From positions 3,977,001-4,041,000 of the forward strand of contig NZ_JAYERP010000001.1 in the NCBI RefSeq assembly GCF_034718895.1: a stretch of DNA of 64,000 nt, given 5' to 3'. Every line of letters begins with the position of its first letter. Position 1 is the first letter of the stretch. Below are positions 21,991 through 31,124 of this stretch, piece after piece. This DNA comes from Paenibacillus phoenicis (GTDB lineage: Bacteria; Bacillota; Bacilli; Paenibacillales; Paenibacillaceae). The position numbers and the translations under genes are program-made. The notes under the pieces are model-generated. The model was not told the DNA's origin, searched no databases, and saw only the letters and a program-made list of their open reading frames with translations.

Positions 21991-22161
21991 ATGGTGGAAA
22001 GCTTCCTGGACTATATTTTGGGACCGCACGGCAGGTATATTAGCGGACTTTTGCTTAAATATCAATTCCCGGCAAGCTGCGTCGTTTTTATCTATGCCAT
22101 CTTCAAAATCGTTCGTCGGACGGCGCTAAAAAAGCAGGGGACGAAAGGAGAAAACCGATGA
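21991..22161 (+). CDS. Small 56-residue membrane-like protein, unknown
   Basis: ATG at 21991 opens a 56-codon frame ending in a TGA that overlaps the ATG of rpe (ATGA), so the two would be translationally coupled. The predicted peptide begins [10 protein letters not shown], has a hydrophobic stretch '[16 protein letters not shown]' near residues 26-41, and ends in a basic tail ([15 protein letters not shown]). Only a weak ribosome binding site (gggtga) precedes it. The overlap and the fit to the gap between two operon genes argue for a real gene; no homologue is recognised. It could instead be a leader ORF. Confidence 0.45.
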   Translation: MVESFLDYILGPHGRYISGLLLKYQFPASCVVFIYAIFKIVRRTALKKQGTKGENR

Positions 22162-22841
22162 ATAAGCCGAAGCTGGCGCCATCGATTCTTGCGGCGGATT
22201 TCTCCAAGCTTGGCAGCGAGATTGAGGCGGCCGACAAGGCAGGAGCCGATATGATTCATATCGATGTGATGGACGGAGCGTTTGTGCCGAATATTACGCT
22301 GGGACCGGACATCATCGCATCCGTCCGCCCCTATACCAATCTGGCTTTCGACGTGCACTTGATGATCGAGGAGCCGCAGCGGTACATCGCCCGTTTTGCC
22401 GCTGCAGGCGCCGATATCATTACGGTTCAAGCGGAGGCGTGCCGCCATTTGCACCGGACCATTCAGGAAATTAAGGCTTCCGGCGTCAAAAGCGGCGTCG
22501 CTCTCAGTCCGGCGACACCGCCGGACGTGCTGGATTACGTGATTGGAGAGATCGACATGGTGCTGCTGATGAGCGTAAATCCAGGGTTTGGCGGGCAAAG
22601 CTTCATCCCTGCTGTTCTGGAGAAGATCAGGGCGGTGCGGAAAACGATCGATGCGCTGGGCGTGAGTGTGGATATAGAGGTGGACGGAGGCATCAAGCTG
22701 TCCAATGTCGGTAAGGTTGTCCAAGCGGGCGCCGATGTGATCGTCGCCGGTTCCGCTCTGTACAACAGCGAAGGCATCGGGCACAATGCCGCCCGTTTCA
22801 GAGCCGCCATGGACAACGCGGCTTTGCCGAAAGGGATGTGA
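22158..22841 (+). CDS. rpe: Ribulose-phosphate 3-epimerase
   Basis: Interconverts ribulose-5-phosphate and xylulose-5-phosphate. 227-residue TIM barrel with '[14 protein letters not shown]', '[18 protein letters not shown]' (metal His and catalytic Asp), 'VHLMIEEP', '[14 protein letters not shown]' and 'EVDGGI' (second catalytic Asp). GGAG precedes the ATG. It is the first of three pentose-phosphate genes in the cluster, which may duplicate a housekeeping copy elsewhere, consistent with a dedicated pentitol pathway. Confidence 0.95.
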   Translation: MNKPKLAPSILAADFSKLGSEIEAADKAGADMIHIDVMDGAFVPNITLGPDIIASVRPYTNLAFDVHLMIEEPQRYIARFAAAGADIITVQAEACRHLHRTIQEIKASGVKSGVALSPATPPDVLDYVIGEIDMVLLMSVNPGFGGQSFIPAVLEKIRAVRKTIDALGVSVDIEVDGGIKLSNVGKVVQAGADVIVAGSALYNSEGIGHNAARFRAAMDNAALPKGM

Positions 22842-22871
22842 CCGCTACACGCTGGTCGCGAATTTTGGATG

Positions 22872-22938
22872 GGCTGCACCCGGTACGGCGCGCGGCCGGG
22901 CGAGGATGCCTTGTGCAGCCGAAAGCGGCGCATCCCAA
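22872..22938 (+). other. Nested inverted repeats upstream of the rpiB promoter
   Basis: ggctgcac (22872-22879) pairs with gtgcagcc (22913-22920), and the flanks ttggatgg (22865-22872) and catcccaa (22931-22938) can extend it. The right arm catcccaat (22931-22939) alternatively pairs with attgggatg (22963-22971) inside the cre-like repeat, so two mutually exclusive structures are possible. No T tract is present. Confidence 0.4.
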
Positions 22939-22960
22939 TGATGCACATGGCGCGGGCGAT

Positions 22961-23010
22961 AAATTGGGATGAAAACGCGTACATTCGCAATTTTCACAAT
23001 GATATGATGA
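22961..23010 (+). promoter_or_regulatory. cre-like element and promoter region, copy 2 (rpiB)
   Basis: Second copy of the 25-bp element (22961-22985), cre-like core TGAAAACGCGTACA at 22970-22983, with ATGATATGATGA starting 13 bases after it, just as in copy 1. It lies 56 bases before rpiB, so rpiB-tkt-ptsH-ptsI probably has its own promoter under the same control as the regulator-EII operon. Confidence 0.65.
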
Positions 23011-23040
23011 AAATGAGGAAAGGAGGGTGAGATTGTTGCG

Positions 23041-23493
23041 ATGAAGGTTGTCATAGCCAATGACCACGGCGGATTGATGCTGAAAAGGGAGCTTGCGTCC
23101 CTGCTGCGGGAAATGAACGCGGAAGTCGTCGACCTCGGCTGCGATACCCAAGATGCGGTGGATTACCCCGACTATGCGATTCGGGCGGCGGCGATGGTCG
23201 CCAACGGAGAAGCGGAGCGGGGAATTCTGATTTGCGGAACGGGAATCGGCATGTCGATCGCGGCCAACAAGGTGCCCGGCATTCGCTGCGCGCTCGCGCA
23301 TGACGTGTTCAGCGCGAAGGCGACGCGGCTCCATAACGACAGCAACATGCTGGCTTTGGGCGAGCGGGTTATCGGGCCCGGATTGGCAAGAGAAATCGTG
23401 AAGACCTGGATAGAGACGGAGTTTGAAGGCGGACGCCATCAACGGCGGATTGACAAGGTGTCAAATTACGAGCGTTCCGCCCGATCCGAATAA
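23041..23493 (+). CDS. rpiB: Ribose-5-phosphate isomerase B (RpiB/LacAB family)
   Basis: Interconverts ribose-5-phosphate and ribulose-5-phosphate. 150 residues with '[14 protein letters not shown]', the catalytic cysteine in '[20 protein letters not shown]', and '[23 protein letters not shown]'. The family also includes galactose-6-phosphate isomerase subunits LacA/LacB, but those occur as a pair and here there is only one gene beside rpe and tkt, favouring RpiB. AGGAGGG lies upstream of the start. Confidence 0.88.
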   Translation: MKVVIANDHGGLMLKRELASLLREMNAEVVDLGCDTQDAVDYPDYAIRAAAMVANGEAERGILICGTGIGMSIAANKVPGIRCALAHDVFSAKATRLHNDSNMLALGERVIGPGLAREIVKTWIETEFEGGRHQRRIDKVSNYERSARSE

Positions 23494-23513
23494 AGAAAGA
23501 GGGAGAAAACCTT

Positions 23514-25556
23514 ATGAATACTGATTCTGCTGCAAACAGTATCGAAATGCTGGCGGTGAATACGATCCGCACTTTGTCCATCGATATGGTCGAGCGGGCG
23601 AAATCCGGCCATCCGGGCATGCCGATGGGCGCTGCGCCCATGGCCTACGCGCTGTGGGCCGGTGAGCTGAGCCATAATCCTGACAATCCGGGATGGTTCA
23701 ACCGCGACCGGTTCGTATTATCCGCCGGACACGGATCGCCGCTGCTGTACAGTCTGCTGCATCTGTTCGGCTACGGGCTGACCTTGGAAGATTTGCGAAG
23801 CTTCCGGCAGTGGGGCAGCCGAACGCCGGGGCATCCCGAGTTCGGCCATACGCCCGGAGTGGACGCGACGACCGGCCCGCTGGGTCAGGGCATCGCGATG
23901 GCGGCGGGAATGGCCATGGCCGAACGGCATTTGGCTTCCATCTATAATAAGGAAGGTTACCCGCTTGTAGACCATTACACCTACAGCATTTGCGGCGACG
24001 GCGACCTGATGGAAGGCGTGTCCGCGGAAGCGGCGTCACTCGCCGGACATTTGGGATTGGGACGGCTGATTGTGCTGTACGATTCCAACGATATTTCGCT
24101 CGACGGCGATCTTGACCTGTCTTTTTCGGAAAATGTCCTGGAGCGGTTCCGGGCTTACGGATGGCAGACGCTGCGCGTGGAAGACGGGAACGATCTTGCG
24201 GCGATCCGCCGGGCGATTGCCGCAGCCAAAGCCGATACCGAACGGCCGTCCTTGATCGAAGTGAAGACGGTCATCGGCTTCGGCGCGCCGAACAAGGGCG
24301 GGACGTCGGCCTGCCACGGCGCTCCGCTGGGAACGGAGGAGGCGTCGGCCGCCAAGGCCGCCTATGGTTGGCATTACCAAGAGCCGTTTTATGTGCCGGA
24401 GGAAGTGAAGGCGCACTTTGCACGGCTGGCGCAGCGCGGACGGGAGCGGGAAGCCGCCTGGAATGAACTGTGGAACAGCTACCGGCACAAGTTCCCGGAA
24501 GAGGCTGCGCGGTTTGCCGCCGCCGTATCCGGGCAGCTTCCGGAAGGCTGGGATGTGGGCTTGCCTTCGTTCGCGACCGGCCAGATGATGGCGACGCGCG
24601 ATGCTTCCGGCAAGACGCTGAACGCGGCGGCGCAGGCCATCCCGCAATTGATCGGCGGCTCGGCCGATCTGGCAAGCTCCAACAAAACGCTGCTTGCCGG
24701 CGAAGGCAATTTCAGCCGCCGCGATTACGCCGCGCGGAACATCTGCTTCGGCGTACGCGAGTTCGCCATGGGAGCGATGATGAACGGCATGGCGCTGCAT
24801 GGAGGCGTCAAGGTGTACGGAGCGACGTTCTTTGTATTCTCGGACTATCTGCGTCCGGCGATTCGCCTGGCGGCGTTGATGAAGCTTCCGGTCATCTACG
24901 TATTTACGCATGACAGCGTGGCGGTCGGGGAAGACGGGCCGACCCACGAGCCGATCGAGCAGTTGGCTTCGCTGCGAGCGATGCCAGGATTGTCCTTGAT
25001 CCGTCCGGCGGATGCGATGGAGACGGCCGCGGCTTGGCGGCTTGCGCTGGAGAGCCAAGATACGCCGACGGCGCTCGTGCTGTCCCGCCAGAGCCTGCCG
25101 ACGCTGCCCATTTCCCGGGAAGCGGCTTACGAGGGCGTGGCGAGGGGCGCGTATGTCCTTTCGCCTGCGCAGGGCGAGGCGGAAGGTTTATTGCTGGCGA
25201 CCGGCTCTGAGGTTGCCCTGGCGCTGGCCGTACAGGCGAAGCTGGCGGAAGAGGGGATCAAGGTATCGGTGGTCAGCATGCCGAGCTGGGACCGTTTCGA
25301 GCGCCAGAGCGCCGAGTACAAGGAAAGCGTGCTGCCGTCTTTGCTGAAGGCGCGGCTAGCGATTGAACTCGGTTCACCGCTTGGCTGGAGAGAGTATATA
25401 GGGGAGCAAGGGGATGTGCTTGCGCTGGATCATTTCGGGGCGTCCGCGCCGGCGGAGGTTTTGCTCGAAGAGTACGGTTTTACGGTCCGGCATGCGGCCG
25501 ACCGATTTAAGACGCTGGCGGCAGCGGTGAAAAGGCAGGGTGGCGGATCATGGTGA
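23514..25556 (+). CDS. tkt: Transketolase
   Basis: Thiamine-diphosphate enzyme moving two-carbon units between pentose phosphates and aldoses. 680 residues with '[16 protein letters not shown]' near the N terminus, the ThDP motif '[35 protein letters not shown]', and the pyrimidine domain with '[20 protein letters not shown]' and '[18 protein letters not shown]'. In this cluster it would feed xylulose-5-phosphate into glycolysis. It lies 21 bases after rpiB and overlaps the HPr gene by 7 bases. Confidence 0.95.
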   Translation: MNTDSAANSIEMLAVNTIRTLSIDMVERAKSGHPGMPMGAAPMAYALWAGELSHNPDNPGWFNRDRFVLSAGHGSPLLYSLLHLFGYGLTLEDLRSFRQWGSRTPGHPEFGHTPGVDATTGPLGQGIAMAAGMAMAERHLASIYNKEGYPLVDHYTYSICGDGDLMEGVSAEAASLAGHLGLGRLIVLYDSNDISLDGDLDLSFSENVLERFRAYGWQTLRVEDGNDLAAIRRAIAAAKADTERPSLIEVKTVIGFGAPNKGGTSACHGAPLGTEEASAAKAAYGWHYQEPFYVPEEVKAHFARLAQRGREREAAWNELWNSYRHKFPEEAARFAAAVSGQLPEGWDVGLPSFATGQMMATRDASGKTLNAAAQAIPQLIGGSADLASSNKTLLAGEGNFSRRDYAARNICFGVREFAMGAMMNGMALHGGVKVYGATFFVFSDYLRPAIRLAALMKLPVIYVFTHDSVAVGEDGPTHEPIEQLASLRAMPGLSLIRPADAMETAAAWRLALESQDTPTALVLSRQSLPTLPISREAAYEGVARGAYVLSPAQGEAEGLLLATGSEVALALAVQAKLAEEGIKVSVVSMPSWDRFERQSAEYKESVLPSLLKARLAIELGSPLGWREYIGEQGDVLALDHFGASAPAEVLLEEYGFTVRHAADRFKTLAAAVKRQGGGSW

Positions 25557-25816
25557 ACGAGACGTTTGTAGTGACGGAGGAGTCCGGCATCCATGCCCGC
25601 CCGGCATCGGTTCTGGTGCAGCACGCGAGCAAATTCAAATCGGACATCCGGCTGGAATACGACGGGAAGACCGTCAATCTGAAGTCCATCGTCGGCGTCA
25701 TGTCGCTGGGTATTGAATATGGGCATCGCTTCACGATCACGAGCTCCGGGGAAGATGAAGAGGAAGCGATCGCCGCTTTGCGCGGAGTTATCATCCGGGA
25801 GGGGCTTGGCCAATGA
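25550..25816 (+). CDS. ptsH: HPr-family phosphocarrier protein
   Basis: 88 residues. '[13 protein letters not shown]' holds the His15 phosphorylation site and '[12 protein letters not shown]' the Ser46 site for HPr kinase, so this looks like a regulation-competent HPr rather than a Crh-type protein, which lacks the histidine. The start lies inside tkt and the stop overlaps the ptsI start (ATGA), implying tight co-translation. A dedicated HPr within a sugar-alcohol PTS cluster is uncommon; it may serve this system or be the genome's general HPr, which cannot be decided from this window. Confidence 0.9.
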   Translation: MVNETFVVTEESGIHARPASVLVQHASKFKSDIRLEYDGKTVNLKSIVGVMSLGIEYGHRFTITSSGEDEEEAIAALRGVIIREGLGQ

Positions 25817-27555
25817 GCGTGAAGATGGTGCGAGGCATTCCCGCTTCGCCGGGCATTGCGATAGCGAAGGCCTATGTGATGGAAAGCCATGAGCCGGTGA
25901 TCGAGAAGGAAAGCGCGCTTGGCGCGGAAGCGGAATTGGAACGTCTGGAAGCCGCCGTAGCCCAAAGCAGCCGGGAGCTTGAGGAAATCCGTGAGCATAC
26001 CGCCGCTGAACTTGGAGAGGAAGAAGCTAAAATATTTGAAGCGCATTTGCTTGTCCTTCAGGACCCGGAGCTGCTCGGCCCGGTCAGGGACAAGATCCGC
26101 AATGAAGCGGTGACGGCTGAATTCGCCCTGCGGGAAACGGCGCGGGAAATCGCCGCGGCGTTCGAAGCGCTGGGCACGGAATATCTGCGGGAACGTGCCG
26201 CGGACATCCGCGACGTAACGCGGCGGGTGCTGGCTGCCTTATCCGGCGAACCGTTCCAGGATCTCGGCGGGATCACGGAGGAGGTCATCATTGTCGCGCA
26301 TGACCTGACGCCTTCCGATACGGCCCGGTTGAACCGGACTTTTGTGAAGGGATTCACGATCAGCGCCGGCAGCCGCACCTCTCATTCGGCGATCATGGCC
26401 CGATCCATGGGGATTCCGGCGATCGTCGGAAGCGCGGACGTGATGGAGTCTGTCCGGCACAACGATCTGTTGATCCTCGACGGCCATGAAGGCGTCCTGC
26501 TGGTGAATCCTTCGCGCGAGCTTGTCGCGGAGTATGAAGACAGACGGAGGGAAGAAGCGCAAAAGAAACGGGAATGGGCTTTGCTCGTCGGGCAGCCTAC
26601 CGTCACCGGCGACGGGCAGCGGGTGCTGCTGGCCGGAAATATCGGCAGTCCAGCCGACGCCGCCGAGGTAATTGAATGCGGCGGCGAAGGCATCGGTCTG
26701 TTCCGTACGGAATTTCTGTATATGGGGCGCACCGACGCTCCGTCCGAAGAAGAGCAATTTTCGGCTTACCGCCAGGTGCTGGAGACGATGGCCGGAAAGC
26801 CGGTCATCGTGCGCACGATCGATATCGGCGGCGATAAGGAGGCGCCTTGTCTGAATCTGCCGCGGGAGGACAATCCGTTTCTCGGCTTCCGGGCGATCCG
26901 CCTGTGCCTAGATAGCGCGGGGGAGGAGCTGTTCCGTACCCAACTGCGGGCTCTGCTGCGGGCGAGCGTGTATGGCCGGCTGCACATCATGTTTCCGATG
27001 ATCGCCGCTCTGGAGGAGCTGCGGCGGGCCAAGCAAATGCTGGCGGAAGAGAAAAGGAAGCTTCTTGCTGAAGGGGCAGAGGTTTCGGATAACGTCAGTG
27101 TCGGGATGATGGTCGAGATTCCGTCGGTTGCGGTGATGGCCGATCTTTTTGCGCCGGAAGTCGATTTTTTCAGCATTGGAACCAACGACCTGATCCAGTA
27201 TACGATGGCGGCCGACCGGATGAACGGCCGGGTCTCGCATCTATACCAGCCGTTCAATCCGGCGGTGCTTAGGCTGATCGCGGGAGTGATTGACGCCGCG
27301 CACGCCCACGGCAAATGGGTGGGCATGTGCGGGGAAATGGCCGGAGACCGCCTGGCCGTTCCGCTGCTGCTCGGTTTGGGGCTGGACGAGTTCAGCATGA
27401 GCGCCGCGTCCATTCTTCCTGCCCGCAGTCTGATCCGCAGCCTGTCCAGGGCGGAGATGGCCGTTATGGCGCAGCAGGCCCTGCGGCTGGCCGATGCCCG
27501 GGAGGTCGCCGACTTCGTCCGGCGCTCCGTTAACGCAGCGGTCGTATCTCCTTGA
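25813..27555 (+). CDS. ptsI: Phosphoenolpyruvate-protein phosphotransferase (PTS Enzyme I)
   Basis: Transfers phosphate from PEP to HPr. 580 residues: N-terminal HPr-binding helices, the phosphohistidine domain '[23 protein letters not shown]' (active His near residue 192), and a PEP-binding TIM barrel with '[10 protein letters not shown]', '[13 protein letters not shown]', '[14 protein letters not shown]' and the catalytic Cys in '[10 protein letters not shown]'. Complete with no broken motifs. It closes the cluster; with HPr, EIIA, EIIB and EIIC the cluster encodes a full phosphotransfer chain. Confidence 0.95.
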   Translation: MSVKMVRGIPASPGIAIAKAYVMESHEPVIEKESALGAEAELERLEAAVAQSSRELEEIREHTAAELGEEEAKIFEAHLLVLQDPELLGPVRDKIRNEAVTAEFALRETAREIAAAFEALGTEYLRERAADIRDVTRRVLAALSGEPFQDLGGITEEVIIVAHDLTPSDTARLNRTFVKGFTISAGSRTSHSAIMARSMGIPAIVGSADVMESVRHNDLLILDGHEGVLLVNPSRELVAEYEDRRREEAQKKREWALLVGQPTVTGDGQRVLLAGNIGSPADAAEVIECGGEGIGLFRTEFLYMGRTDAPSEEEQFSAYRQVLETMAGKPVIVRTIDIGGDKEAPCLNLPREDNPFLGFRAIRLCLDSAGEELFRTQLRALLRASVYGRLHIMFPMIAALEELRRAKQMLAEEKRKLLAEGAEVSDNVSVGMMVEIPSVAVMADLFAPEVDFFSIGTNDLIQYTMAADRMNGRVSHLYQPFNPAVLRLIAGVIDAAHAHGKWVGMCGEMAGDRLAVPLLLGLGLDEFSMSAASILPARSLIRSLSRAEMAVMAQQALRLADAREVADFVRRSVNAAVVSP

Positions 27556-27628
27556 TATTGGCATCAGGAGGACATTTTGAGACGTTTTGTTTAGGCGCAT
27601 CCGGTTTCTGAGTTTCTGATCCGTTTTG

Positions 27629-27675
27629 AGAAGCCCGTGTTCTTTCACGTTTTGGGAGAACCGGGTTCTTTTTTT
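27629..27675 (+). terminator. Intrinsic terminator of the PTS/pentose-phosphate cluster
   Basis: An imperfect stem (agaagcccgtgttct against gagaaccgggttct) is followed by eight T residues, about 75 bases after ptsI. The remaining 27556-27850 stretch shows no gene. Confidence 0.7.
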
Positions 27676-27857
27676 ACGTCCTTAGTTTGCGTGCTTGTGG
27701 CTTGGAACACAGTGGCCTTATTTTGTCTTTTGCCGTTTACCACTTGATTCCTGTTTTTTCGGCAAATAAAAGGCGCTTTTCTTGCTCCTTGTTATTGTTG
27801 TAGGAATTACGGAGGAATTATTCATAGTCCGGGGGTTCATTTTCGGCAGCGCATCCT

Positions 27858-27886
27858 TGCTTTTGACCGCCGGAGTTGATACAATT
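27858..27886 (+). promoter_or_regulatory. Sigma-A promoter of smpB
   Basis: TTGCTT (27858-27863) and TACAAT (27881-27886), 17-base spacing, 46 bases before smpB. Confidence 0.65.
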
Positions 27887-27931
27887 AATGTCTGGTAAAC
27901 TGCCCCGTGGGGCTTCAGGAGGAGGATGAAC

Positions 27932-28411
27932 ATGGGTAAGAAAAGTGAAGGCAAGGTACTCGCGCAGAACAAAAAAGCTTCCCATGATTATTTCATCGAA
28001 GACACCTACGAAGCGGGCATGGTCTTGACGGGAACTGAAATCAAATCGATCCGCAATGGCCGAGTGAACATCGGGGATGCGTTTGCGACGATCCGCAACG
28101 GCGAGATTTTTATCCACAACATGCATATCAGCCCGTTCGAGCAAGGCAACCGGTTCAATCCGGCCGACCCGACGCGAACGCGCAAGCTGCTGATGCACAA
28201 AGCGCAAATCAACAAGCTGCTCGGCTTGTCCAAACAGGAAGGCTATACGATCGTGCCGCTGAAGATTTACATCCGCAACGGATACGCGAAGTTGCTCCTG
28301 GGTCTGGGCAAAGGGAAAAAGCAATACGACAAACGCGACGCCGCCGCCAAACGTGACGCACAGCGCGATATCCAGCGCGCGCTTCGCGAAAAGCAGAAGG
28401 TGGCAAGGTAA
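27932..28411 (+). CDS. smpB: SsrA-binding protein SmpB
   Basis: Small basic protein that binds tmRNA and delivers it to stalled ribosomes. About 159 residues with '[22 protein letters not shown]', '[21 protein letters not shown]', '[13 protein letters not shown]' and the basic C-terminal tail '[20 protein letters not shown]'. Two ATGs are six bases apart; AGGAGG at 27917-27922 is 9 bases before the second, and the second gives the family N terminus MGKKSEGK. ssrA lies 175 bases downstream, the normal arrangement. Confidence 0.96.
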   Translation: MGKKSEGKVLAQNKKASHDYFIEDTYEAGMVLTGTEIKSIRNGRVNIGDAFATIRNGEIFIHNMHISPFEQGNRFNPADPTRTRKLLMHKAQINKLLGLSKQEGYTIVPLKIYIRNGYAKLLLGLGKGKKQYDKRDAAAKRDAQRDIQRALREKQKVAR

Positions 28412-28586
28412 GTTCAGTTGCTCAGTTCCCTCTGTTTCCATCAAGTCCATAAACATGAGGCAGTTTAAACGTGTTATACTATGTATTGTAACAATGCGGT
28501 CGCTAATCCTTGGTCGGACAAGGAAAGTGACTGCAAAGCAGCACACCTTTGCCGGCTGCACCGATGATCCAAAACCTTTTTCATTC

Positions 28587-28952
28587 GGGGGCGTTTTTGG
28601 ATTCGACGGGGGTAGATCGAGCATGGGTAGCGGGTAGTGGGGAGCGTCCGCTTTATCAACGCTAACGCCAAATTTAAACGGCAAAGCTAAACAACCAACT
28701 CTGGCTCTGGCCGCCTAATAACGGCCTCCAGGCTCCTACCTTCCATCGCCCATGTGGCAGGATAGGGGCTCAACCATTAGTGGGATACGCTGTCCAGTCT
28801 CCGCCTGGGGCTGGCTGAAGAAGACAATCAGGCTGATCCGGAAGGAAGCCGGTTACGGGGCGGCCTTCCGGGTGACATCAAAACCGTGACTACACCCGTA
28901 GAAGCCTGTGTGGCGTTGCCTTCGGACAGGGGTTCGACTCCCCTCGCCTCCA
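28587..28952 (+). ncRNA. ssrA: Transfer-messenger RNA (tmRNA, ssrA)
   Basis: Rescues stalled ribosomes. The 5' end gggggcg (28587-28593), followed by 'ttttggattcgacggggg', pairs with cgcctcc (28945-28951) to form the acceptor stem; 'ggttcgactcccc' is the T arm. The tag ORF runs 28680-28718 and encodes GKAKQPTLALAA plus stop. The 3' CCA is not encoded: ATTG follows the stem, whereas the duplicated copy at 48745-48776 continues ACCA. So an island inserted here has replaced the native end, and CCA must be added after transcription. Confidence 0.95.
28924..28952 (+). repeat. Left attachment site (attL) within ssrA 3' end
   Basis: 29-base segment of the tmRNA T arm and acceptor strand, matching 48745-48773 at 27 of 29 positions, with an 18-base identical core (cgactcccctcgcctcca). 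tmRNA 3' ends are classical targets of tyrosine integrases. Confidence 0.85.
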
Positions 28953-29034
28953 TTGTTAAAAACCCTGTACGACGCGTACAGGGTGAGAGTTAAACCATAT
29001 CTTTGCCGCCGCGGCAAACTTTTGCTTTAATGTT

Positions 29035-29077
29035 GCATATTTTTGTCTGTATGTGGACAAAAGTATGCTTTTGTTTT
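29035..29077 (+). terminator. Terminator-like hairpin just inside the island
   Basis: A 14-base arm gcatatttttgtct (29035-29048) pairs with ggacaaaagtatgc (29055-29068) with two non-Watson-Crick positions and a 6-base loop, then 'ttttgtttt'. A second small hairpin (tttgccg / cggcaaa, 29002-29018) precedes it. Either may end ssrA transcription. The stem at 28962-28984 (accctgtac / gtacagggt) has its T-run side on the minus strand. Confidence 0.6.
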
Positions 29078-29112
29078 ATAAACCATCTTTTCGCCAAAGT
29101 TAGGGTGGATCA

Positions 29113-29310
29113 ATGTTGGATCATTTAACCTCAGTTGGAGAAAGAATAAAGTCGATCAGAAGACAACATCAATTGACCAAATTGAATTTGCCAAAAGATA
29201 AGAAATATCCCAAAGTACGCTCAGTGAGTTCGAATCTGGGAAAGTTACTTAACTGTGACGCCCAATTGCCGCTTTCAGCGACGGCAGAAATGTATCTCAA
29301 GAAGCATGAA
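29113..29310 (+). pseudogene. XRE-family regulator remnant, frameshifted
   Basis: The first frame reads 'VGERIKSIRRQHQLTK', the start of a Cro/CI-type helix-turn-helix. The continuation 'QIEFAKR..ISQSTLSEFESGKVT' is in another frame, with a stop (taa at ~29201) inside. Together they make one helix-turn-helix interrupted by frameshift and stop. The DNA from 29310 to 29620 carries no intact gene; several frames show protein-like fragments. Confidence 0.6.
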
Positions 29311-29619
29311 ATGGACGTAAAGATGAAAATGGCCTTGCCTTTACTTACAAACTTCGCAAGCTTGCAACTGAGCCATCCCAATTCAGATCCCTTCATGCAG
29401 ACACCCATCATGTACGCACCATTTTTTCATTGTGGGATCGAGTACCTATCAAGGCAGACTTGCACTGTCTTGCGGTTTTCACACACCCTTCCGAGATCGT
29501 CAGCGCATTCCGCAATGGTTACTTGCTGGAAATCCAAGAAACGGTTCGCTGTTGTTTACGTGTACTAAACCATGGGAAAAGTTTTGGGAATATTTCCGGA
29601 AGGAAAAAGATGCAAACGG

Positions 29620-29830
29620 CGAATACCAAATCAGTCCCGGCACACGATGGCCATCCGGACACGCTCCGGTAAGCAGAAAGCTATCGATCGTGACGGACAT
29701 CGTGGGGAAAGAACTAATCAATTCCTTATAATATTGGCCGTGTTCAATTAGGTGTTGAAGCGCAGGAAGCTGTTTTTGTTCAATTCCTTTATCAATCGCT
29801 TGCGACATTAAAGAATCAATCATCATAGGT
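29620..29830 (-). pseudogene. Fragment of a type I phosphodiesterase / nucleotide pyrophosphatase-like gene
   Basis: The minus strand encodes 'MMIDSLMSQAIDKGIEQ', 'LPALQHLIEHGQYY', 'SSFPTMSVTIDSFLLTGA' and 'DGHRVPGLIWYS', which resembles the N-terminal part of alkaline phosphatase-superfamily phosphodiesterases (metal Asp and Thr nucleophile region). The family-like sequence ends near 29620. It begins exactly where the desaturase frame breaks off, so a deletion fused the two. Confidence 0.5.
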
Positions 29831-30610
29831 CCCTTCAAACTGGTGTTGGACGTAGTACAGCCAGAAGCCGGCCAGACTGGAAAGCAGAAAGATCGGTCCC
29901 TGAACCAATAAAAACGCTTGCCAGCCGATTGTCCAACAAAGCAGCCCGGCGACAGCGGCGATTCCAAGATTGATGATGTAGGTATTAAGCCGTTCCTTCA
30001 TCCGGGCTCCCTTCCGGTTAAACCGGTATTCAATGAGGAAAACGTAGGTGGGACCGAGCCCGAACATAATCAGGGGGTTTCTGTACATGCGGTAAGCCAG
30101 CCGCTTCAGCCGCGGCAACGCCAAATATTCCTCCACAGTCAACGTCCAAATGTCTCCCATGCCGCGCCGATCCAAGTTGCCGCTGGTCGCGTGATGGACC
30201 GAATGGCTGCGCCGCCACTGATGGTATGGACAGCAGGTTAATATTCCGGCAATCGTTCCTAATACCTCGTTGGCGGTGCGGTTGGCAAAGAAGGCGCCGT
30301 GGCAGCAGTCATGGAAGATGATGAAGATCCGGACCAACAAGCCGGCTGCCAGAACAGCCGGAATCAAGGCAAGCCAATAAGACACCGAAAGGCTCCAATA
30401 GGCAGCGTACCAGAGCACAAAGAAAGGTACAAAGGTATTCACGATTTGCCAAATGCTCCGTTTCAGGCTCGGTCTTTCGTAAGGTGCGATAATTTTGCGC
30501 CAGCTTTTCTTCACGTTGTGATCGATCGCCAAAACTCCTCTCGCTGATTCAATAACTGAAATCATCAAAGCGTGTGCGAAGCCGAAGGGGGGTAAGGGGA
30601 ATTTGTCCAA
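29816..30610 (-). pseudogene. Fatty acid desaturase (Des-like), truncated before the third His box
   Basis: Acyl-lipid desaturase family, integral membrane di-iron enzyme. It has His box 1 (HDCCHG), box 2 ('HSVHHATSGNLDRRGMGDIW') and the helices up to 'SSLAGFWLYYVQHQFEGTY', closely following the B. subtilis Des pattern. It then stops after two residues, where Des continues ~110 residues to the third box HHVHH. Without this box the di-iron site cannot form, so I expect no activity. The start may be at 30565 (MISVIES). The downstream minus-strand DNA belongs to a different gene. A DesKR-like pair lies 30 kb away. Confidence 0.75.
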
Positions 30611-30728
30611 ATTAACAATGAGCTAGTAGGAAATTTAGGATTTAGGTCGAAATATAAGAAGTAAGGATGTTCGAGTTATCAACTGGAAAGATAATAAGTT
30701 TAATGTAGCATGGAGGCTTCCTTAGCCG

Positions 30729-31124
30729 ATGACCTATCAGAAAGTGAACATTTCTTCAGAAGATGATATCTATTTTGCGTTAAGTACCGTTCGTCATTTT
30801 ATGAAGCAGCTCCCTTTTTCCGAGGCAGATCAACAGAGAGTTTATGTGAGTGTTTCGGAGTTAACCCGAAACATTTTGGATCATGCTTGCGGCAAAGGGA
30901 TTTTTTATTGTGAATTAATTGATCAGGGAATCCGTTTTACAGTGACCGATGAAGGGCCGGGAATTCCCAATATAAATGAAGTGTTAAATGGAAAGAAGGG
31001 ATCGTCTTCCTGTGGACTAGGACTCGGATTATCCGGTGTGAAGAGATTAATGGATGAATTTCAGATTGAGACTTCGACGAGAGGGACGAAAATAGTTGCA
31101 ACCAAGCGGACAGGAAAAAACTAA
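30729..31124 (+). CDS. RsbT/RsbW-like serine kinase (anti-sigma regulatory factor)
   Basis: 131-residue GHKL ATPase domain alone. N box 'SELTRNILDHA', G1 'VTDEGPGIPN', G2 'GLGLGLSGVKRLMDEF', matching the switch kinase RsbT more closely than RsbW. RsbT-type kinases phosphorylate STAS proteins of the stressosome and activate a PP2C phosphatase. The gene overlaps by 29 bases a downstream gene whose product ends in a STAS domain, so the pair probably forms a kinase-substrate module. No phosphatase or sigma factor gene is next to it. Confidence 0.8.
   Translation: MTYQKVNISSEDDIYFALSTVRHFMKQLPFSEADQQRVYVSVSELTRNILDHACGKGIFYCELIDQGIRFTVTDEGPGIPNINEVLNGKKGSSSCGLGLGLSGVKRLMDEFQIETSTRGTKIVATKRTGKN

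Noticed and set aside
23041..23493. rpiB as a LacA/LacB galactose-6-phosphate isomerase subunit, which would support a galactitol or lactose pathway.
   Set aside because: LacAB are encoded as two adjacent genes followed by tagatose-6-phosphate kinase and aldolase; here a single gene lies with rpe and tkt.
29432..29731. A 99-residue plus-strand frame with 'FTCTKPWEKFWEYFRKEKDANGEY' as an intact small gene.
   Set aside because: Its second half is antisense to the phosphodiesterase-like fragment and it lacks a ribosome binding site; the region is rearranged remnants.
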